64,000 nucleotides of DNA from Massilioclostridium coli (GCF_900095865.1 NZ_FMIZ01000006.1:248001-312000), one strand, 5' to 3'. Positions 44,087-54,694 are shown, counted from the first letter of the stretch. A program made the numbers and translations. Notes: generated by a model from the sequence alone, not told the origin.

Positions 44087-45301
44087 TCATGGTTCTATTG
44101 CTGTACTTAAGTCTACAGGAATTTGTTTTGGCTCTTCCCCGTTTTCCAATTCCAGCTTTGCGGCTTGTGCATTGTACAATCTTGCCTGGGCAGCATTGAT
44201 TTCATCTTCAAAATTCAATGTATCCCACTCTACAGTAGGATGGCAGGAAAATCCATTTAACCGCAAATATGTGGTTCCAATCCGTTCTAATACCGGATTT
44301 AATAATCTGCGGTAATAACAAAGTTCACTGTTTAATGTACTTGCCTGCTGTTGGCTCATACGTTCTGTTGTACTCCAACTCAAGCCCAGCATAAAAGGTG
44401 GAAGCCCTAATTTTGCGATAATCTGTTCCAACATCTGCCTTGCTGGTACCTCACAGTCAATCATCTGGTTATCTGCACCAATTACTTTGATATCTACATC
44501 TCCGACCGCAATAAAATCGCGGATGTCTCCGGTTTTTCCTGCAGCCATACCAGCAGCCCATTCTTTCGCGATTTGCTGTGCCCGCTCTTTTGCGTATGCA
44601 GCATCCATCCCTTGGTTAGATGGACGATAGGTCACTGCAAACCTTACATTTCCAACACGGTCAAAATTCTCTCCAATTGCATGGTAAATCTTCAATAAAA
44701 TAGAGCTGACAAACGGCAGGCTTTTCAAAATAGAATCTCCACAAACTTTTCCTGGCTGTGGATTCAATGCTGTAAATAAAATCAGCTGTGGCATCTCCAA
44801 AGGCACTGGATTTCCATGGTCATTACGGAAAATTTCAACCTGCAATGGGTTATCTCCTCTTTGGATCAAAACATTTTCAAAAGAAGAATTATATAACCCT
44901 GCAATCTGTCTTCCATTGGCGGACAATACGATTTCTCCAATGGCGTTTCCAAATAGTAGCAAGCTATCTAAATAACTACAAATAAAACTTTCCAGCCCCA
45001 TTTGGGTAGGTCCCACTTTTACTTCCCGAGCAAACTGGTTTAACTCTCGTTCCGCTGATTTCTGGTTACATACAAAACGGAATCCACCAATTAGCCGCTG
45101 AATTTTATACAAAGCGGAATCAATGACCGGAATCGCTTCCCTCATACAGGCATACAGCTTTGTTTCAGGTGTCATCAGAGGAACATACCGGTCAAGGATA
45201 TGGAATGGGTAATTTCCCGGCCTCAGCTGCACAATGGCCTCTGCTGGGGCTTCTGGCTGTTTGCGTTTTAATCGTCCCAAATTCATCCCTCCTAAATTCA
45301 A
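44087..45301 (-). CDS. Phage portal protein
   Basis: The portal is the ring at the capsid vertex through which DNA is packaged. At 404 residues the protein is of normal size. It has VPLMTPETKLYACMREAIPVIDSAL, GNAIGEIVLSANGRQIAGLYN, and the late block LGLPPFMLGLSWSTTERMSQQQASTLNSELCYYRRLLNPVLERI. That block is a portal signature. Its start overlaps the terminase stop by 4 bp. Confidence 0.85.
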   Translation of the reverse strand: MNLGGMNLGRLKRKQPEAPAEAIVQLRPGNYPFHILDRYVPLMTPETKLYACMREAIPVIDSALYKIQRLIGGFRFVCNQKSAERELNQFAREVKVGPTQMGLESFICSYLDSLLLFGNAIGEIVLSANGRQIAGLYNSSFENVLIQRGDNPLQVEIFRNDHGNPVPLEMPQLILFTALNPQPGKVCGDSILKSLPFVSSILLKIYHAIGENFDRVGNVRFAVTYRPSNQGMDAAYAKERAQQIAKEWAAGMAAGKTGDIRDFIAVGDVDIKVIGADNQMIDCEVPARQMLEQIIAKLGLPPFMLGLSWSTTERMSQQQASTLNSELCYYRRLLNPVLERIGTTYLRLNGFSCHPTVEWDTLNFEDEINAAQARLYNAQAAKLELENGEEPKQIPVDLSTAIEP

Positions 45302-46548
45302 TTTCTGGCAGCAGAATACACAAAAAAAGAGTCTTGCTGCCGGTTCCAGATGGTGGATACAAAATAGCGGATGTCATCCATGGCATGGTCATTCTCTTTT
45401 TTCACCCGATCCTGCTTGCTATTTTCTTCCCAACAATAGATAGAGAATTCTCGTATGGTATCCTTGCATTGAGGAGAAAACAAAAGCTGCCTTTTTAATA
45501 GACAATCGGATACCAAACTGATACCAGTATTCACCTGGTTGATTGCAGAAATCACCTGGAATTTTCCGTGCCGCCGGATGCACTCAATAAAACTGCTAGC
45601 AGAGGGGTCAACCACAACCGCTTGGATGGAGTATCCTTCCGCCAGTTTTTCCAATTGTTGATAGTGTTCTTCATCCGTCCTACGAAACTGTTCTTTGCGA
45701 GAATCATAGTAATATTCTTTGATACGGTAAGCGTATTCACAGCATCCCCACAACCCCATTGAGGTTGGATTGGTAATTCCATAATCACAAGAAATATAGT
45801 AAGAAGAAAACGACCGTTCCTGTAACCCAACATGAATTTCATACTGAAACATCGGGTAAACTATACCGGATTGAGAAGTCCATTTTCCCAAAACAAACCG
45901 GTCATAAAAAGCACCTGAGTACAGGGATTGATATCGTTTCAGCATCTGAGGGGATAAAGACGGGTTATCTTCCATTTGAAAATGAAGATATAACGCATGT
46001 TTTTCTTCTGCTTTTTGAATCCACTCTAAATAGAACCAATGAAAAGGATGTTCAGGATTACAGTTAAACCAAAATTTAGAACCTTCCACAGAACAACGTG
46101 CCAAAGCCTGTTCCACAAACGAACGGGGCATTAGGGCAACTTCATCAAATAAAATACCAGCTAATGTCACCCCTTGAATCAACGCTGCAGAGGATTCATC
46201 TTTTCCTCCAAACAAATAAAACCGGTTGCTCCGATCTCCGTATTGGATTTCCAAATAATTGCGGGACAATACCAAACTACATTGAAATCCCAATGAATTG
46301 GCTAGCTGGACTAATGGAGTAACAATATTTCTTTTTAAAGAGGTCAAAGTTTTGCCACACAAGGCAAAATTCTGTTGGTTAAAATAAATACTTGCCCAAA
46401 AAACAAATGATAGGGACATACAAACCGTTTTTCCACTTCGCACAGCGCCATCACAAATAATGGCGTCATAATGGCAATAAGGGCTGTTCGGGCACCACCA
46501 GGTCAATACTTTCATCTGTTTCGGGGAGAAAGCCTGTAATTTATTCAT
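45298..46548 (-). CDS. Phage terminase large subunit
   Basis: This ATPase/nuclease motor packages DNA into the prohead. The Walker A-type motif is DGAVRSGKTVC, Walker B is GILFDEVAL, and the C-terminal nuclease domain has SCDYGITNP, VVVDPSASSF and HAMDDIRYF carrying the acidic triad. At about 416 residues, with MNKLQAFSPKQMKVL at the N-terminus, it is PBSX-like (Terminase_3). ATG 46548 sits in the end of the small-subunit gene (8-bp overlap). Confidence 0.9.
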   Translation of the reverse strand: MNKLQAFSPKQMKVLTWWCPNSPYCHYDAIICDGAVRSGKTVCMSLSFVFWASIYFNQQNFALCGKTLTSLKRNIVTPLVQLANSLGFQCSLVLSRNYLEIQYGDRSNRFYLFGGKDESSAALIQGVTLAGILFDEVALMPRSFVEQALARCSVEGSKFWFNCNPEHPFHWFYLEWIQKAEEKHALYLHFQMEDNPSLSPQMLKRYQSLYSGAFYDRFVLGKWTSQSGIVYPMFQYEIHVGLQERSFSSYYISCDYGITNPTSMGLWGCCEYAYRIKEYYYDSRKEQFRRTDEEHYQQLEKLAEGYSIQAVVVDPSASSFIECIRRHGKFQVISAINQVNTGISLVSDCLLKRQLLFSPQCKDTIREFSIYCWEENSKQDRVKKENDHAMDDIRYFVSTIWNRQQDSFFVYSAARN

Positions 46549-47026
46549 CCTTATCTCCACCCCATTGTTTTGTGCCTTCTACAAAAGCCTGCAAAAATTC
46601 TTCTGTTGTTCCATGGTTTTGCTTTAATTGGATCAATTCCTGTATCAATTTTAAAGCCTGGTATCGATCAAATAATTTTACCTCCAAACAGCCATCTTTC
46701 TGTTTGATCTCCGATACCATATATAAATTCAAATTTTGCAGCTGCTTTTCATCCAATTCGTTTCCTTTCATCATTAATTGGATAATATCGTTGATTTCTC
46801 CAAACGCCAACCGTTCTAATCCAGATAAAACCATTGCTTGCAAATACTCCATATCCTTTTGTTTGGAATATTCACAAATTTGTTGTTTTATCTCTTCCCG
46901 TCCCATCAATTTAGCGGCTGTTTTTTCCGCGGACAAAGCTGGATACCCCGCTTTGATAGATGCTTCTTTTAAATTTTGAAAACAGCTAAAATAATAACAA
47001 AATAACTGTTCTTTTGGGTTTAACAT
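46541..47026 (-). CDS. Phage terminase small subunit
   Basis: The 161-residue DNA-recognition subunit of the packaging motor. The pattern NPKEQLFCYYFSCFQNLKEASIKAGYPALSAEKTAAKLMGREEIKQQI is the Terminase_2 helix-turn-helix start; a helical oligomerisation section follows. It is the first gene of the phage block. The ribosome site is AAAGGAAAA. No integrase, repressor or replication gene lies upstream. Confidence 0.85.
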   Translation of the reverse strand: MLNPKEQLFCYYFSCFQNLKEASIKAGYPALSAEKTAAKLMGREEIKQQICEYSKQKDMEYLQAMVLSGLERLAFGEINDIIQLMMKGNELDEKQLQNLNLYMVSEIKQKDGCLEVKLFDRYQALKLIQELIQLKQNHGTTEEFLQAFVEGTKQWGGDKDE

Positions 47027-47072
47027 TTAAAATTTTCCTTTCTTTTCCTTTTCACTTACCCCTAAAAACAAC

Positions 47073-47102
47073 AAAAAAGTTGCATGAAAACATGCAACTT
47101 TT
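47073..47102 (-). terminator. Hairpin in front of the terminase genes
   Basis: AAAAGTTGCATG / CATGCAACTTTTTT with T6 on the reverse strand lies about 50 bp upstream of the terminase start and 255 bp past the LCP-like stop. A good -10 (TATAAT at about 47145-47150, reverse strand) lies just before it. It may therefore attenuate a transcript entering the phage block. The rest of 47027-47356 has no gene. Confidence 0.6.
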
Positions 47103-47356
47103 CAAAATTATATCTATTTTTATGGAAATCCTCTAAGTTTTTATTATAGCCCAAGTAAAGCAATACTTACTTTTATTGTATTTCGCCTTTATGCCCATAC
47201 TTAGCCTGCCATACAAAAATTAGGCGTGTTGCTCAATCGAAATATAATTTTTATCATAATGTATTTGATACATCAAATTATATGCTACTATTTTTTCACA
47301 TTCCATATCAACTTGGCGACATACCACTTACCCATATACATCGATAACATATATCA

Positions 47357-48160
47357 CTAAAAATGATTTTTGATTTCCTCGATCCAAGCAGATTCATCCG
47401 ATTCTATCGGTATTATTGTAAACTCCGCTGTTTCCTGCCTTAACATCTGTTTCCACCCAAATTTTCTCAGTTCATAATCCAAACTGCTGCAATTACTATC
47501 CGTTTCGTTCATTAAAGTAGAATAAAAATCATCCAGTTTTTCTTCAAATTCTTTATTTATCTGTTGTTGGCATAATATACTCAATAGTTGGGCAATATCC
47601 CCTTGTTTTGCTAAAGCCAAAAACCGTCTGCCGTCTATCATCTGTTCTACTGGCTGGATAACAGTCATGCTGCCATCCTCCCAGATAGTTTCCACCATTT
47701 CTGAAGGTGTGTATGCCATTCCACCCAAATAATCCACAATTTGAATCAATCCGTTATAATCAATCCTCATATACCGATGGATTGTAATCTCTAATTTTTC
47801 AGATACTCCTCGTACCGCATAGGAAGCACCACCATAATCATACATTCCACTTATTGTGTCTGTTTTTCCATTTACAGTAGTTTTCATTGTAATAGGTAGT
47901 TCCGCTATCGAGATTCTATTTTGCATGGCGCTAATGTGCAACAATAAAAATCGTTCTGCCTCCCCTCCTCTAGAAGGGGTAAAAATCAAAAGAGTAGTTA
48001 AATCTTCATCTTTTGACGCCTGATATACATACTGCGTTGTTGGAGATTCTTCTTTTGTCTGGGATTGGATCATGACAATTAAAATAACCGCCGCAACCCC
48101 CCCTATAATAATAAAAGATAATAGAAAGGACTTTAAAAATAATCTAACACTCTGTTTCAC
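47357..48160 (-). CDS. LytR-CpsA-Psr-like membrane protein
   Basis: GTG 48160 follows AGGGGGATGGAAT. One membrane anchor (about residues 9-30) precedes an LCP-type domain: TTLLIFTPSRGGEAERFLLLHI, then ITIHRYMRIDYNGLIQIVDYLGGMAYTP. That second block is an LCP signature (Y.riDY.gf..iVd.lGGv). Classical LCP enzymes, which attach glycopolymers to peptidoglycan, have an Asp before the Arg in the first block; here it is TPSR, so activity may be altered. At 267 residues it is slightly short. It is alone on the strand. Confidence 0.7.
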   Translation of the reverse strand: MKQSVRLFLKSFLLSFIIIGGVAAVILIVMIQSQTKEESPTTQYVYQASKDEDLTTLLIFTPSRGGEAERFLLLHISAMQNRISIAELPITMKTTVNGKTDTISGMYDYGGASYAVRGVSEKLEITIHRYMRIDYNGLIQIVDYLGGMAYTPSEMVETIWEDGSMTVIQPVEQMIDGRRFLALAKQGDIAQLLSILCQQQINKEFEEKLDDFYSTLMNETDSNCSSLDYELRKFGWKQMLRQETAEFTIIPIESDESAWIEEIKNHF

Positions 48161-48223
48161 ATTCCATCCCCCTAAATAAGTATACCCTTTTTTAAAAAAC
48201 CCATACCAATATTCTACAAATTA

Positions 48224-48256
48224 AAAAACAGCCCAGCAGTATTCCACCGAGCCGTT
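48224..48256 (-). terminator. Terminator of the DUF378 gene
   Basis: On the reverse strand GGCTCGGTGG can pair with CTGCTGGGCT, partly by G-U pairs, and TTTTTT follows. Confidence 0.5.
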
Positions 48257-48287
48257 TGTAAAATTGAACATGACATATTGCAAGGTT

Positions 48288-48488
48288 TTACTCTACCACA
48301 TCGTTTCTGCGGAAGAACAATGAGATACACCATAATCCAGCTAGCCCTACCAAAGAATAAATGATACGACTAACGATGGCACTCTGTCCACCAAATATCC
48401 AGGCTACAAGATCAAACTGAAACAGTCCAATCCCGCCCCAAACAATAGCACCGATAATTACCAGTGCCAATGCAATTTTATCTAACAT
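48288..48488 (-). CDS. DUF378 family small membrane protein
   Basis: The 66-residue protein has two membrane helices and the DUF378 signatures: IGAIVWGGIGLFQFDLVAWIFGG and RIIYSLVGLAGLW. The family is widespread in Firmicutes (B. subtilis YuzA) with no known role. The ribosome site AAGGAG is eight bases upstream. Single gene. Confidence 0.9.
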   Translation of the reverse strand: MLDKIALALVIIGAIVWGGIGLFQFDLVAWIFGGQSAIVSRIIYSLVGLAGLWCISLFFRRNDVVE

Positions 48489-48623
48489 GGTTATTAACTC
48501 CTTTAACTATCAAATGTTCGATACTAGTATTACCAGCCTTTTTCAAGATTATTCAATTTACAAAAATAAAATTTTATGTTACACTATAGTTTACGCACAA
48601 AACGACAAATAGGAGGAAATAAA

Positions 48624-49271
48624 ATGAGTGAAGCACAATTCATTATCTTATATTTAATTGTTGGCGCAATCATTGTATTGGGTATCGTATGGCTTATAAA
48701 GGCCAACCGTCGCCGTGGTGTAAAAGGGGAACGTGTTGTAGCGGGAATTTTAAGGCGGTATGCCCGTCGTTATCATGGTAAAGTCATTAACGACCTGTAT
48801 CTTCCTCTATATGACCAAACCACACAAATTGATCATATCTTAATCGCTCCATTTGGAATGATTGTAGTGGAAACTAAAAACTATAAAGGGGAAGTTTATG
48901 GCAGTCCGGATGAAACTCAGTGGACCCATATTGTAGGAGACAATAAACATAAATTTTATAACCCAGTTATGCAGAATAAAACCCACATTGAGAATATCCG
49001 CCATATTTTTCAAAAAGAAAAAGTATACAATGTTTCCATTGAAAATGCAGTGGTATTCGCAGATAAACGCCTAGTATTAGGGATTCCAAAAGGCATGCCT
49101 GTTTATAGTGCAAAACGTTTCCGGAAACATCTGGGGGATTTTCAGTATTACACTGATAAAGGAGTAAATGTAGAACGAGTATATGATGTTTTAAAAAAAT
49201 ACCAAGTAACAGATCGAAAATTAATTGCACAACATAATAAAAACGTTAAAAAAATTGCGAAACAAAAATAG
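48624..49271 (+). CDS. NERD domain protein
   Basis: ATG 48624 follows TAGGAGGAAATAAA. One N-terminal membrane segment (residues 5-27) is followed by a NERD (nuclease-related) domain: GVKGERVVAGILRRY, INDLYLPLYDQTTQIDHILIAPFGMIVVETKNYKGEVYGS, W. The E..V, D, and E.K residues of the restriction-nuclease-like core are present (QIDHI, VETKNYKG). Members are thought to act on DNA, but function is unproven. It is anchored to the membrane with the domain inside the cell. The C-terminus is Lys-rich. Confidence 0.85.
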   Translation: MSEAQFIILYLIVGAIIVLGIVWLIKANRRRGVKGERVVAGILRRYARRYHGKVINDLYLPLYDQTTQIDHILIAPFGMIVVETKNYKGEVYGSPDETQWTHIVGDNKHKFYNPVMQNKTHIENIRHIFQKEKVYNVSIENAVVFADKRLVLGIPKGMPVYSAKRFRKHLGDFQYYTDKGVNVERVYDVLKKYQVTDRKLIAQHNKNVKKIAKQK

Positions 49272-49353
49272 ATTGCCCAATAGTTTATCCTATTATGGAT
49301 AAATTATTTCCAGTATGGTTTAAAACCCTCTTTTTCTTATTTAGTAGAATAGC

Positions 49354-49392
49354 GAAATTCCCTTTTCGGCAATACGAAAAGGGAATTTTTAC
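49354..49392 (+). terminator. Terminator of the NERD gene
   Basis: AAATTCCCTTTTCG / CGAAAAGGGAATTTTT hairpin about 85 bp after the stop. Confidence 0.85.
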
Positions 49393-49495
49393 TTTTTATT
49401 CAATACTAAAAAATTAAGTGTTATTTTATTACGCTATTATATTTTGTAATTTACCATCAATATAATTATTTTAAACGATATTGTATCAAAAATTT

Positions 49496-49537
49496 AAAAA
49501 GAGGATGTTGTTCAAACAGAATCGCATCCTCTTTTAT
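49496..49537. terminator. Second terminator-like hairpin, between convergent genes
   Basis: AAAAGAGGATG / CATCCTCTTTT with a 17-nt loop lies about 75 bp past the end of the reverse gene at 49611. It probably serves that gene. The gap 49272-49610 holds only these two hairpins. Confidence 0.7.
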
Positions 49538-49610
49538 CATTTTACTTTTCACAATGTATGTAGTTTATTATAGGCACAGAAGGTATCTATAAGGATGTCA
49601 ACGAATAATA

Positions 49611-50120
49611 TCAATCATCATATATGCCGGTTTCTATTAGTTCTCCATCCGAATTGTAAATCCAATATGTTCTATTGCTTACTTGTTTTAATATTTGCTT
49701 TCCTCTGAACAGCACATTTTTATATTCGTAATACTCCAAACTAAGATCTAAATAGGAAGTATCACGAACAACCATTTTCATCCCATTTTCTATCATCGTA
49801 TCATCTGAGCAGTATGTAAAAGCACTACATAACATTCCAAATCCAAGTATCGGTATAACACTTACACAATAAAGGGAAATTACAATGCTTTTTATTATTA
49901 ATGAATATTTAAATTTTTGAATGATAGGAAAAGAAAAAATTTTTATAATTACATAAATGATAAATATTAAAACAGAAAAGATCAAAAACCAAAATAAAAT
50001 GCAATCAGGAGTATCTCTTAAAACTAAATTTAATGATTTTTCGATTATCAATAAAAACATTTTCAATAACAAGAAAATTGTAATTGGAATTAGTCCCCAA
50101 AAATATTTAATAATTTTCAT
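49611..50120 (-). CDS. Hypothetical membrane protein
   Basis: ATG 50120 follows GAGGAATAACG; an in-frame Met at 50162 lacks a site. The protein has four hydrophobic segments in the first 110 residues, then an extracytoplasmic C-terminal part of about 60 residues (MKMVVRDTSYLDLSLEYYEYKNVLF..., RTYWIYNSDGELIETGIYDD). I do not recognise it. Its base composition is more AT-rich than its neighbours. No partner genes. Confidence 0.5.
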   Translation of the reverse strand: MKIIKYFWGLIPITIFLLLKMFLLIIEKSLNLVLRDTPDCILFWFLIFSVLIFIIYVIIKIFSFPIIQKFKYSLIIKSIVISLYCVSVIPILGFGMLCSAFTYCSDDTMIENGMKMVVRDTSYLDLSLEYYEYKNVLFRGKQILKQVSNRTYWIYNSDGELIETGIYDD

Positions 50121-50167
50121 CGTTATTCCTCGCAATTTAGTACGTATTGTATCCACATACAATATAA

Positions 50168-50206
50168 CGATAGGTGGTCAGAAAACAATCGATCCAACCA
50201 CCTATA
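50168..50206. repeat. Inverted repeat between two reverse-strand genes
   Basis: ATAGGTGGT / ACCACCTAT are perfect 9-bp arms with an 18-nt loop, about 60 bp past the end of the rhamnosidase gene. It lacks a T-run on the reverse strand. It may still act as the end of that transcript; no better terminator is seen. Confidence 0.4.
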
Positions 50207-50266
50207 AAAACTTTGTCAATACATCTTATTTAATGTCTGTTTTTTCTTTTTTAATTTTATGATAAG

Positions 50267-53200
50267 TTATTTATTTTTCTTACGGATTGCCAACAGTACT
50301 ACTCCCGCAATCGTTGCAGCAATCGCTCCCGCTACTGGAGTTGTATCACCTGTTTTGGCTGCATTTGCTTTTGTCGTAGTAGATTCTTGTCCTGTTTGTG
50401 TCCCGTCCGCATTGTTATCTGCTGGTGTTTCGTTAGTTGGTATTTCTACTGCTACTAACCCTTTCATTGCTTCCTGTACACTTGTTACTGCTGCATCTAC
50501 TTCTTCCTGGGTTGCATCTTCGTTCGCCATCACTGCGTTTGCTTCTGCTACTGCTGCTTCCAGTACTGCGTAGCTTTCCGCTGTGTATGCATTGGAATCA
50601 ACTTCATTCGCTTCCGCAATCACTTTTTCCAGGATGGATTTATCCGCTTTGTATCTCAGGTTCAACATCGCGTTCAACAGATTACTTTCTGCCACTTCGA
50701 TTTCTTCTGCCATTGCATTGTCTTTATCAGCCAATAAATCTTGTGCTGCCTTCAATGCTTCCTGAAATTCTGCCTGGCCTGCTTCTACATAGTCATTTAT
50801 GTCGTAGGTTTCTGCCAATGCTACCAAATCTTCTAAGGAAGTAATATCGCCTTTCACAAAGCCTAGTTTATGGATTTCTGTCAGTAATGCTTTCCATGCT
50901 GTATCCACAGTTTCCTGGGTTGCCATATCATCTTTTGCGACTAATTTTGCTGCATCCAATGCTGCTTTAAAGGTTTCCTGTACATCTGCAATTACATTAT
51001 CAAACTCATCGCTATCTGCTGCGTTTTCCGCATAGGCAATGACTTTATTCAGAATATCCTTATTAGTTTCTACCGGTTCTGCTGGTTTACCAGGAACGGA
51101 TACTGTCCTTACTGCAGTTGCAGATCTTCCATCTTTAGAAACTGTAAATGTTAATTCTACTTCTGTATCTGTTTCTGGATTTGTAATTTTTCCATCTAAG
51201 GAAATAATTTCAGAATGACTTGTATTTGTCAGTTCTACTATAAAGCCTTCTGGAACTTCTGGCATTGTTAACTGAGTATCATCTTGTGCAATAATTGGAG
51301 TTTCCAATTGACTGGCAACAGATTCTACTGTCTGCACAATATTAGAAACTACAAAGGCATCTACATCAACATAACAACCAGAGGCTGCTGGATTTTGTTC
51401 CCCTGTTACTACAACCTCTATGGTGTGCGTACCCTCTGATAAATTATCCAATCTAAATACTTCAGATTGACGTATGATAGTAGGGGAATACAAATCAATC
51501 TTATCATATGGTGTTCCGTCCACAATCACCTGTGCAATTCCACGGTTGGATTCCCTGCTTGCTAACAAAGCAATGCCATCTCCTTCAAATTGGAAGCTTG
51601 CCTTGTTGCCTGCAATATTAGAATAGCTAAAGGTTTCGTTACAAGCGCCCTGTATAGGGTCATGGGTCCAGTTACCTTCATAAGAAACTTGTGGATCCTG
51701 GTCATCCACCGTAGTGGTTGTGATGATTGGATCATCCCCCATACCTGTTCCAAAGAAAATACCACTCAAGGTAGCATTTGCCCCTCTCATTTGGTCAATT
51801 CGGAACCGTGCAGATTTATCATATTGATAAATTACATATGCACCATCTGAATAATCTTTTACCACTTTTACAGGTGCTACCATATTTAAAGTATCGCCAT
51901 CAAACATTTCAATTGCCAGCTGCCTTGTATTGTCGCTGTCCCAGTCCACAAAATAAAGGGCAACTGTGTATTCTCTCTGTTCCTTTAATTGAATATCCAC
52001 AGTAAAGGTTTGCTGGCAAGCGATTGGGTCATTGGTGTATAGGGCACCAATGTTCCTGTTTTCCAAATTCAACCGGTTGCTAGCCAATGCCCGTACATCA
52101 TTGGTGTTTTCTGCCCATTGGGTAGAATTTGCTTTGGTGTACTGGATATCTTCTACATAATCGGGTAATACACGTACGTCTCCGCCATTATAGGCGCACA
52201 AAACATAGCCTTCAGAACCATATACGCCACCCCAGTTTCCTTGGGTTGTTGTATCTGTTCCTAAAATTTCAGCGTCATATTTATATACTGGTGCTGTATA
52301 GGTAGGTGTAGTACCTTCATAGTTTACTTTAAATTGATAATTACCACCAGAAACTTCAAAGTAAACAAAAGTTTCATCCTGTTGTTTAATTTCCTGGAGA
52401 GCTCCATTCATAGAAATTGAAGTGATTTCTTTTTCTACTTTTGGAATGCCAATTTTCGCTGTCGTCCCCTCTGGAACGATAACGCTACAATCCCCTGTAT
52501 TGGTATCAAAAGAAACTTCTATCTTTCCATAAGGGGTCATTGTGCTTCCAGAAACCCTGGTTAACTGTCTACCTAAATGAGGGGTAACCTCAAAAGTAGT
52601 AAATCCTGGCTGTGTCGCGTGAATTCCAAGAATTTCTTCATTCATCCAAGGTAGTACTCCTGCACTCCAAGGATGAGCTAAACTAGTATAACCTGCCTGG
52701 TTATTTGGTACTGGTCCATTTTGATCCAGTTCAGCATTCCATTGTGGACGGTAAGTTTCAAAGAATGTAGTACCACCATATTCAATCTGTCCACCCCACA
52801 AATCTAAAATAGAAGAAATTGCATCATCATATCTTCCTGTTTCCCCCATAGCCTGTAAAATAAAATACTGGTTAAACGGAGAATAAGATAAACGATTTAT
52901 ACGATCTGTAAAATAAGTTTCAGCAATTTGCGCTTCCGCTTCTTCTGGTAAAACGTCCGCATTTACTGCATCGGAAAAAGCATGGATTCCATATTTTTGA
53001 TACCATTTAGGGTCACTCTGCAATTCCGCTGTTTTTTCATCAGCATATCCTTGATATTTATCCGCTAACTCAGTTTCTCCAAGGTCACGTAATACCTCAG
53101 AAAAATCTTTCCATGCCTGGATGGAGAGAAGTTGATATCCATTCTGGTTTTCCTCAATATTTGGGTTTTCAAACCCAGCACCTAGTCGTTCATCCCATCC

Positions 53201-54694
53201 ATAAAATCCTAAATTTGGATTGGTTCCATAAATATCATAGGCATGGTCTAACCGTTTGGTGGCTTCACTTAATAAAGATTTGACCCCCTGTTGGTCACCA
53301 GTATATTCATAATAATCAATTAAACTTAATACCCAATATAACTCATAACTTTCAATACCATTGGAGCGTGTAGAAGTATATCGCATATTTTCCAATACAA
53401 AATCGGTATTATAAAAAGCCACTAAAGAGGCCGCCTGGGTTGGATAAGCATCCCCTGTCCAAGAATGACGATCCCCACGGTCCATTAGAATAGCCGCCAT
53501 GTAATCTTTTTTCAGATTAGCACGAACATCATAAGCTGCGGTATACCAAATTTTATTTAACATCTCGTTATCACTGTCAAAGCTGCCCTCGTAATTGACA
53601 GGTTTTGTCTGGCAAACTAGACGGATATCTTAAATATGAAATGGTTGATCAAAATTTGTTACATTAATAAATCCAAATCGAACACCTTCATACAATTCAG
53701 AGTTCAACTCTAACCGATATGTATCACCATATTTCACTGGAGCCGCTGTTTTAGAAGGAGATTGTGGACCAGAATTTACAAAGGCTGGCTGATTATATTC
53801 ACTAACTCCTAAGGTAAGCTCTCCAGATAAATCGGGGCTGTCAATTTCCAACCATCCAGCAAACTCTACACCAAAGTCCAATAAAATAGTTCCTTCTCCT
53901 GTTACTTCAATATCTACATTGTCTGTAGTAGCGGAATCTAATCTTTGAAATGCATCTTCCTGTTCTGTTGTAGCAGAAACTGGTTTTCTTAAAAATATTT
54001 CTAAATCATCATCCGCTGTTGGATTATCCCAACGGTAATTAACTAGTGGATCTGGAGAATAGGGCTGTTCTTCTCCACTAAAACTTCCATCAGCAACATA
54101 CTCATAAGGCTCTGTAATTGGAGAGCTTCCCCAGATAGGAGGATTTGGAGGGGCAATAATACTTCCATATACTTTCATCTCAGCAATCTGCATATAATAA
54201 GTATTAAAATCATCTACCCCATATCGTGTACCAACAATTCTTACTTTTTTTGCTTCTATTGGTTGATCGAAAGTAAATACTTGTTCTTCCTCTGTTGCTT
54301 GATAATCCTCATAGCTTGCAAGATCAATCCAGTCTTTTTTGTTTATGGTATATTGTAATTTAAAATCTTTTGGGAAGGTAGAAGTAAACCCTTTCCTTGG
54401 AGTAATTACAATTTTGGAAACAGATGCAGTTCCCTGGAAAGAGAGTACAGCATAATCCCCCTCAGGAGGAGTATCTGTCTGATACCCACTAGAAGACCAA
54501 AAAGAATCTTCATTTCCATCCACCAAATTTTGTGCAGTTAACGAGCTATTTGCATTGCTAGAAGTGCTTGCTGTAACCTCTAACCACCCTTCATTCTCTC
54601 CGAGGTTTTTCCCATACGAAATAGTTGGACAAATAATTGCCATCATCAAGGACAACACCAGCAATAATGCTGTTGTTTTTGCAAATCGTTTCAT
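50267..54694 (-). pseudogene. GH78 alpha-L-rhamnosidase gene split by one in-frame TAA
   Basis: A single frame of about 1475 codons is broken only by TAA at 53632-53630. Before it: signal peptide (MKRFAKTTALLLVLSLMMA), an F5/8C-type sugar-binding domain (SVSKIVITPRKGF...), and GH78 N-terminal beta domains ending NFDQPFHI. After it the same frame continues DIRLVCQTKPVNYEGSFDSDNEMLNKIWYT..., the GH78 (alpha/alpha)6 barrel with DRGDRHSWTGD, then beta domains, three FIVAR repeats and NAAKTGDTTPVAG with a basic tail. ATG 54694 follows GAGAGGAATTATTT. The downstream ATG at 53563 has no signal peptide, so a secreted product would need readthrough. A real nonsense mutation or an assembly error are both possible. 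Confidence 0.85.

Noticed and set aside
53630-53632. Stop-codon reassignment
   Set aside because: The two interrupted genes use different stops (TAA and TGA), and both codons end other genes normally in this window.
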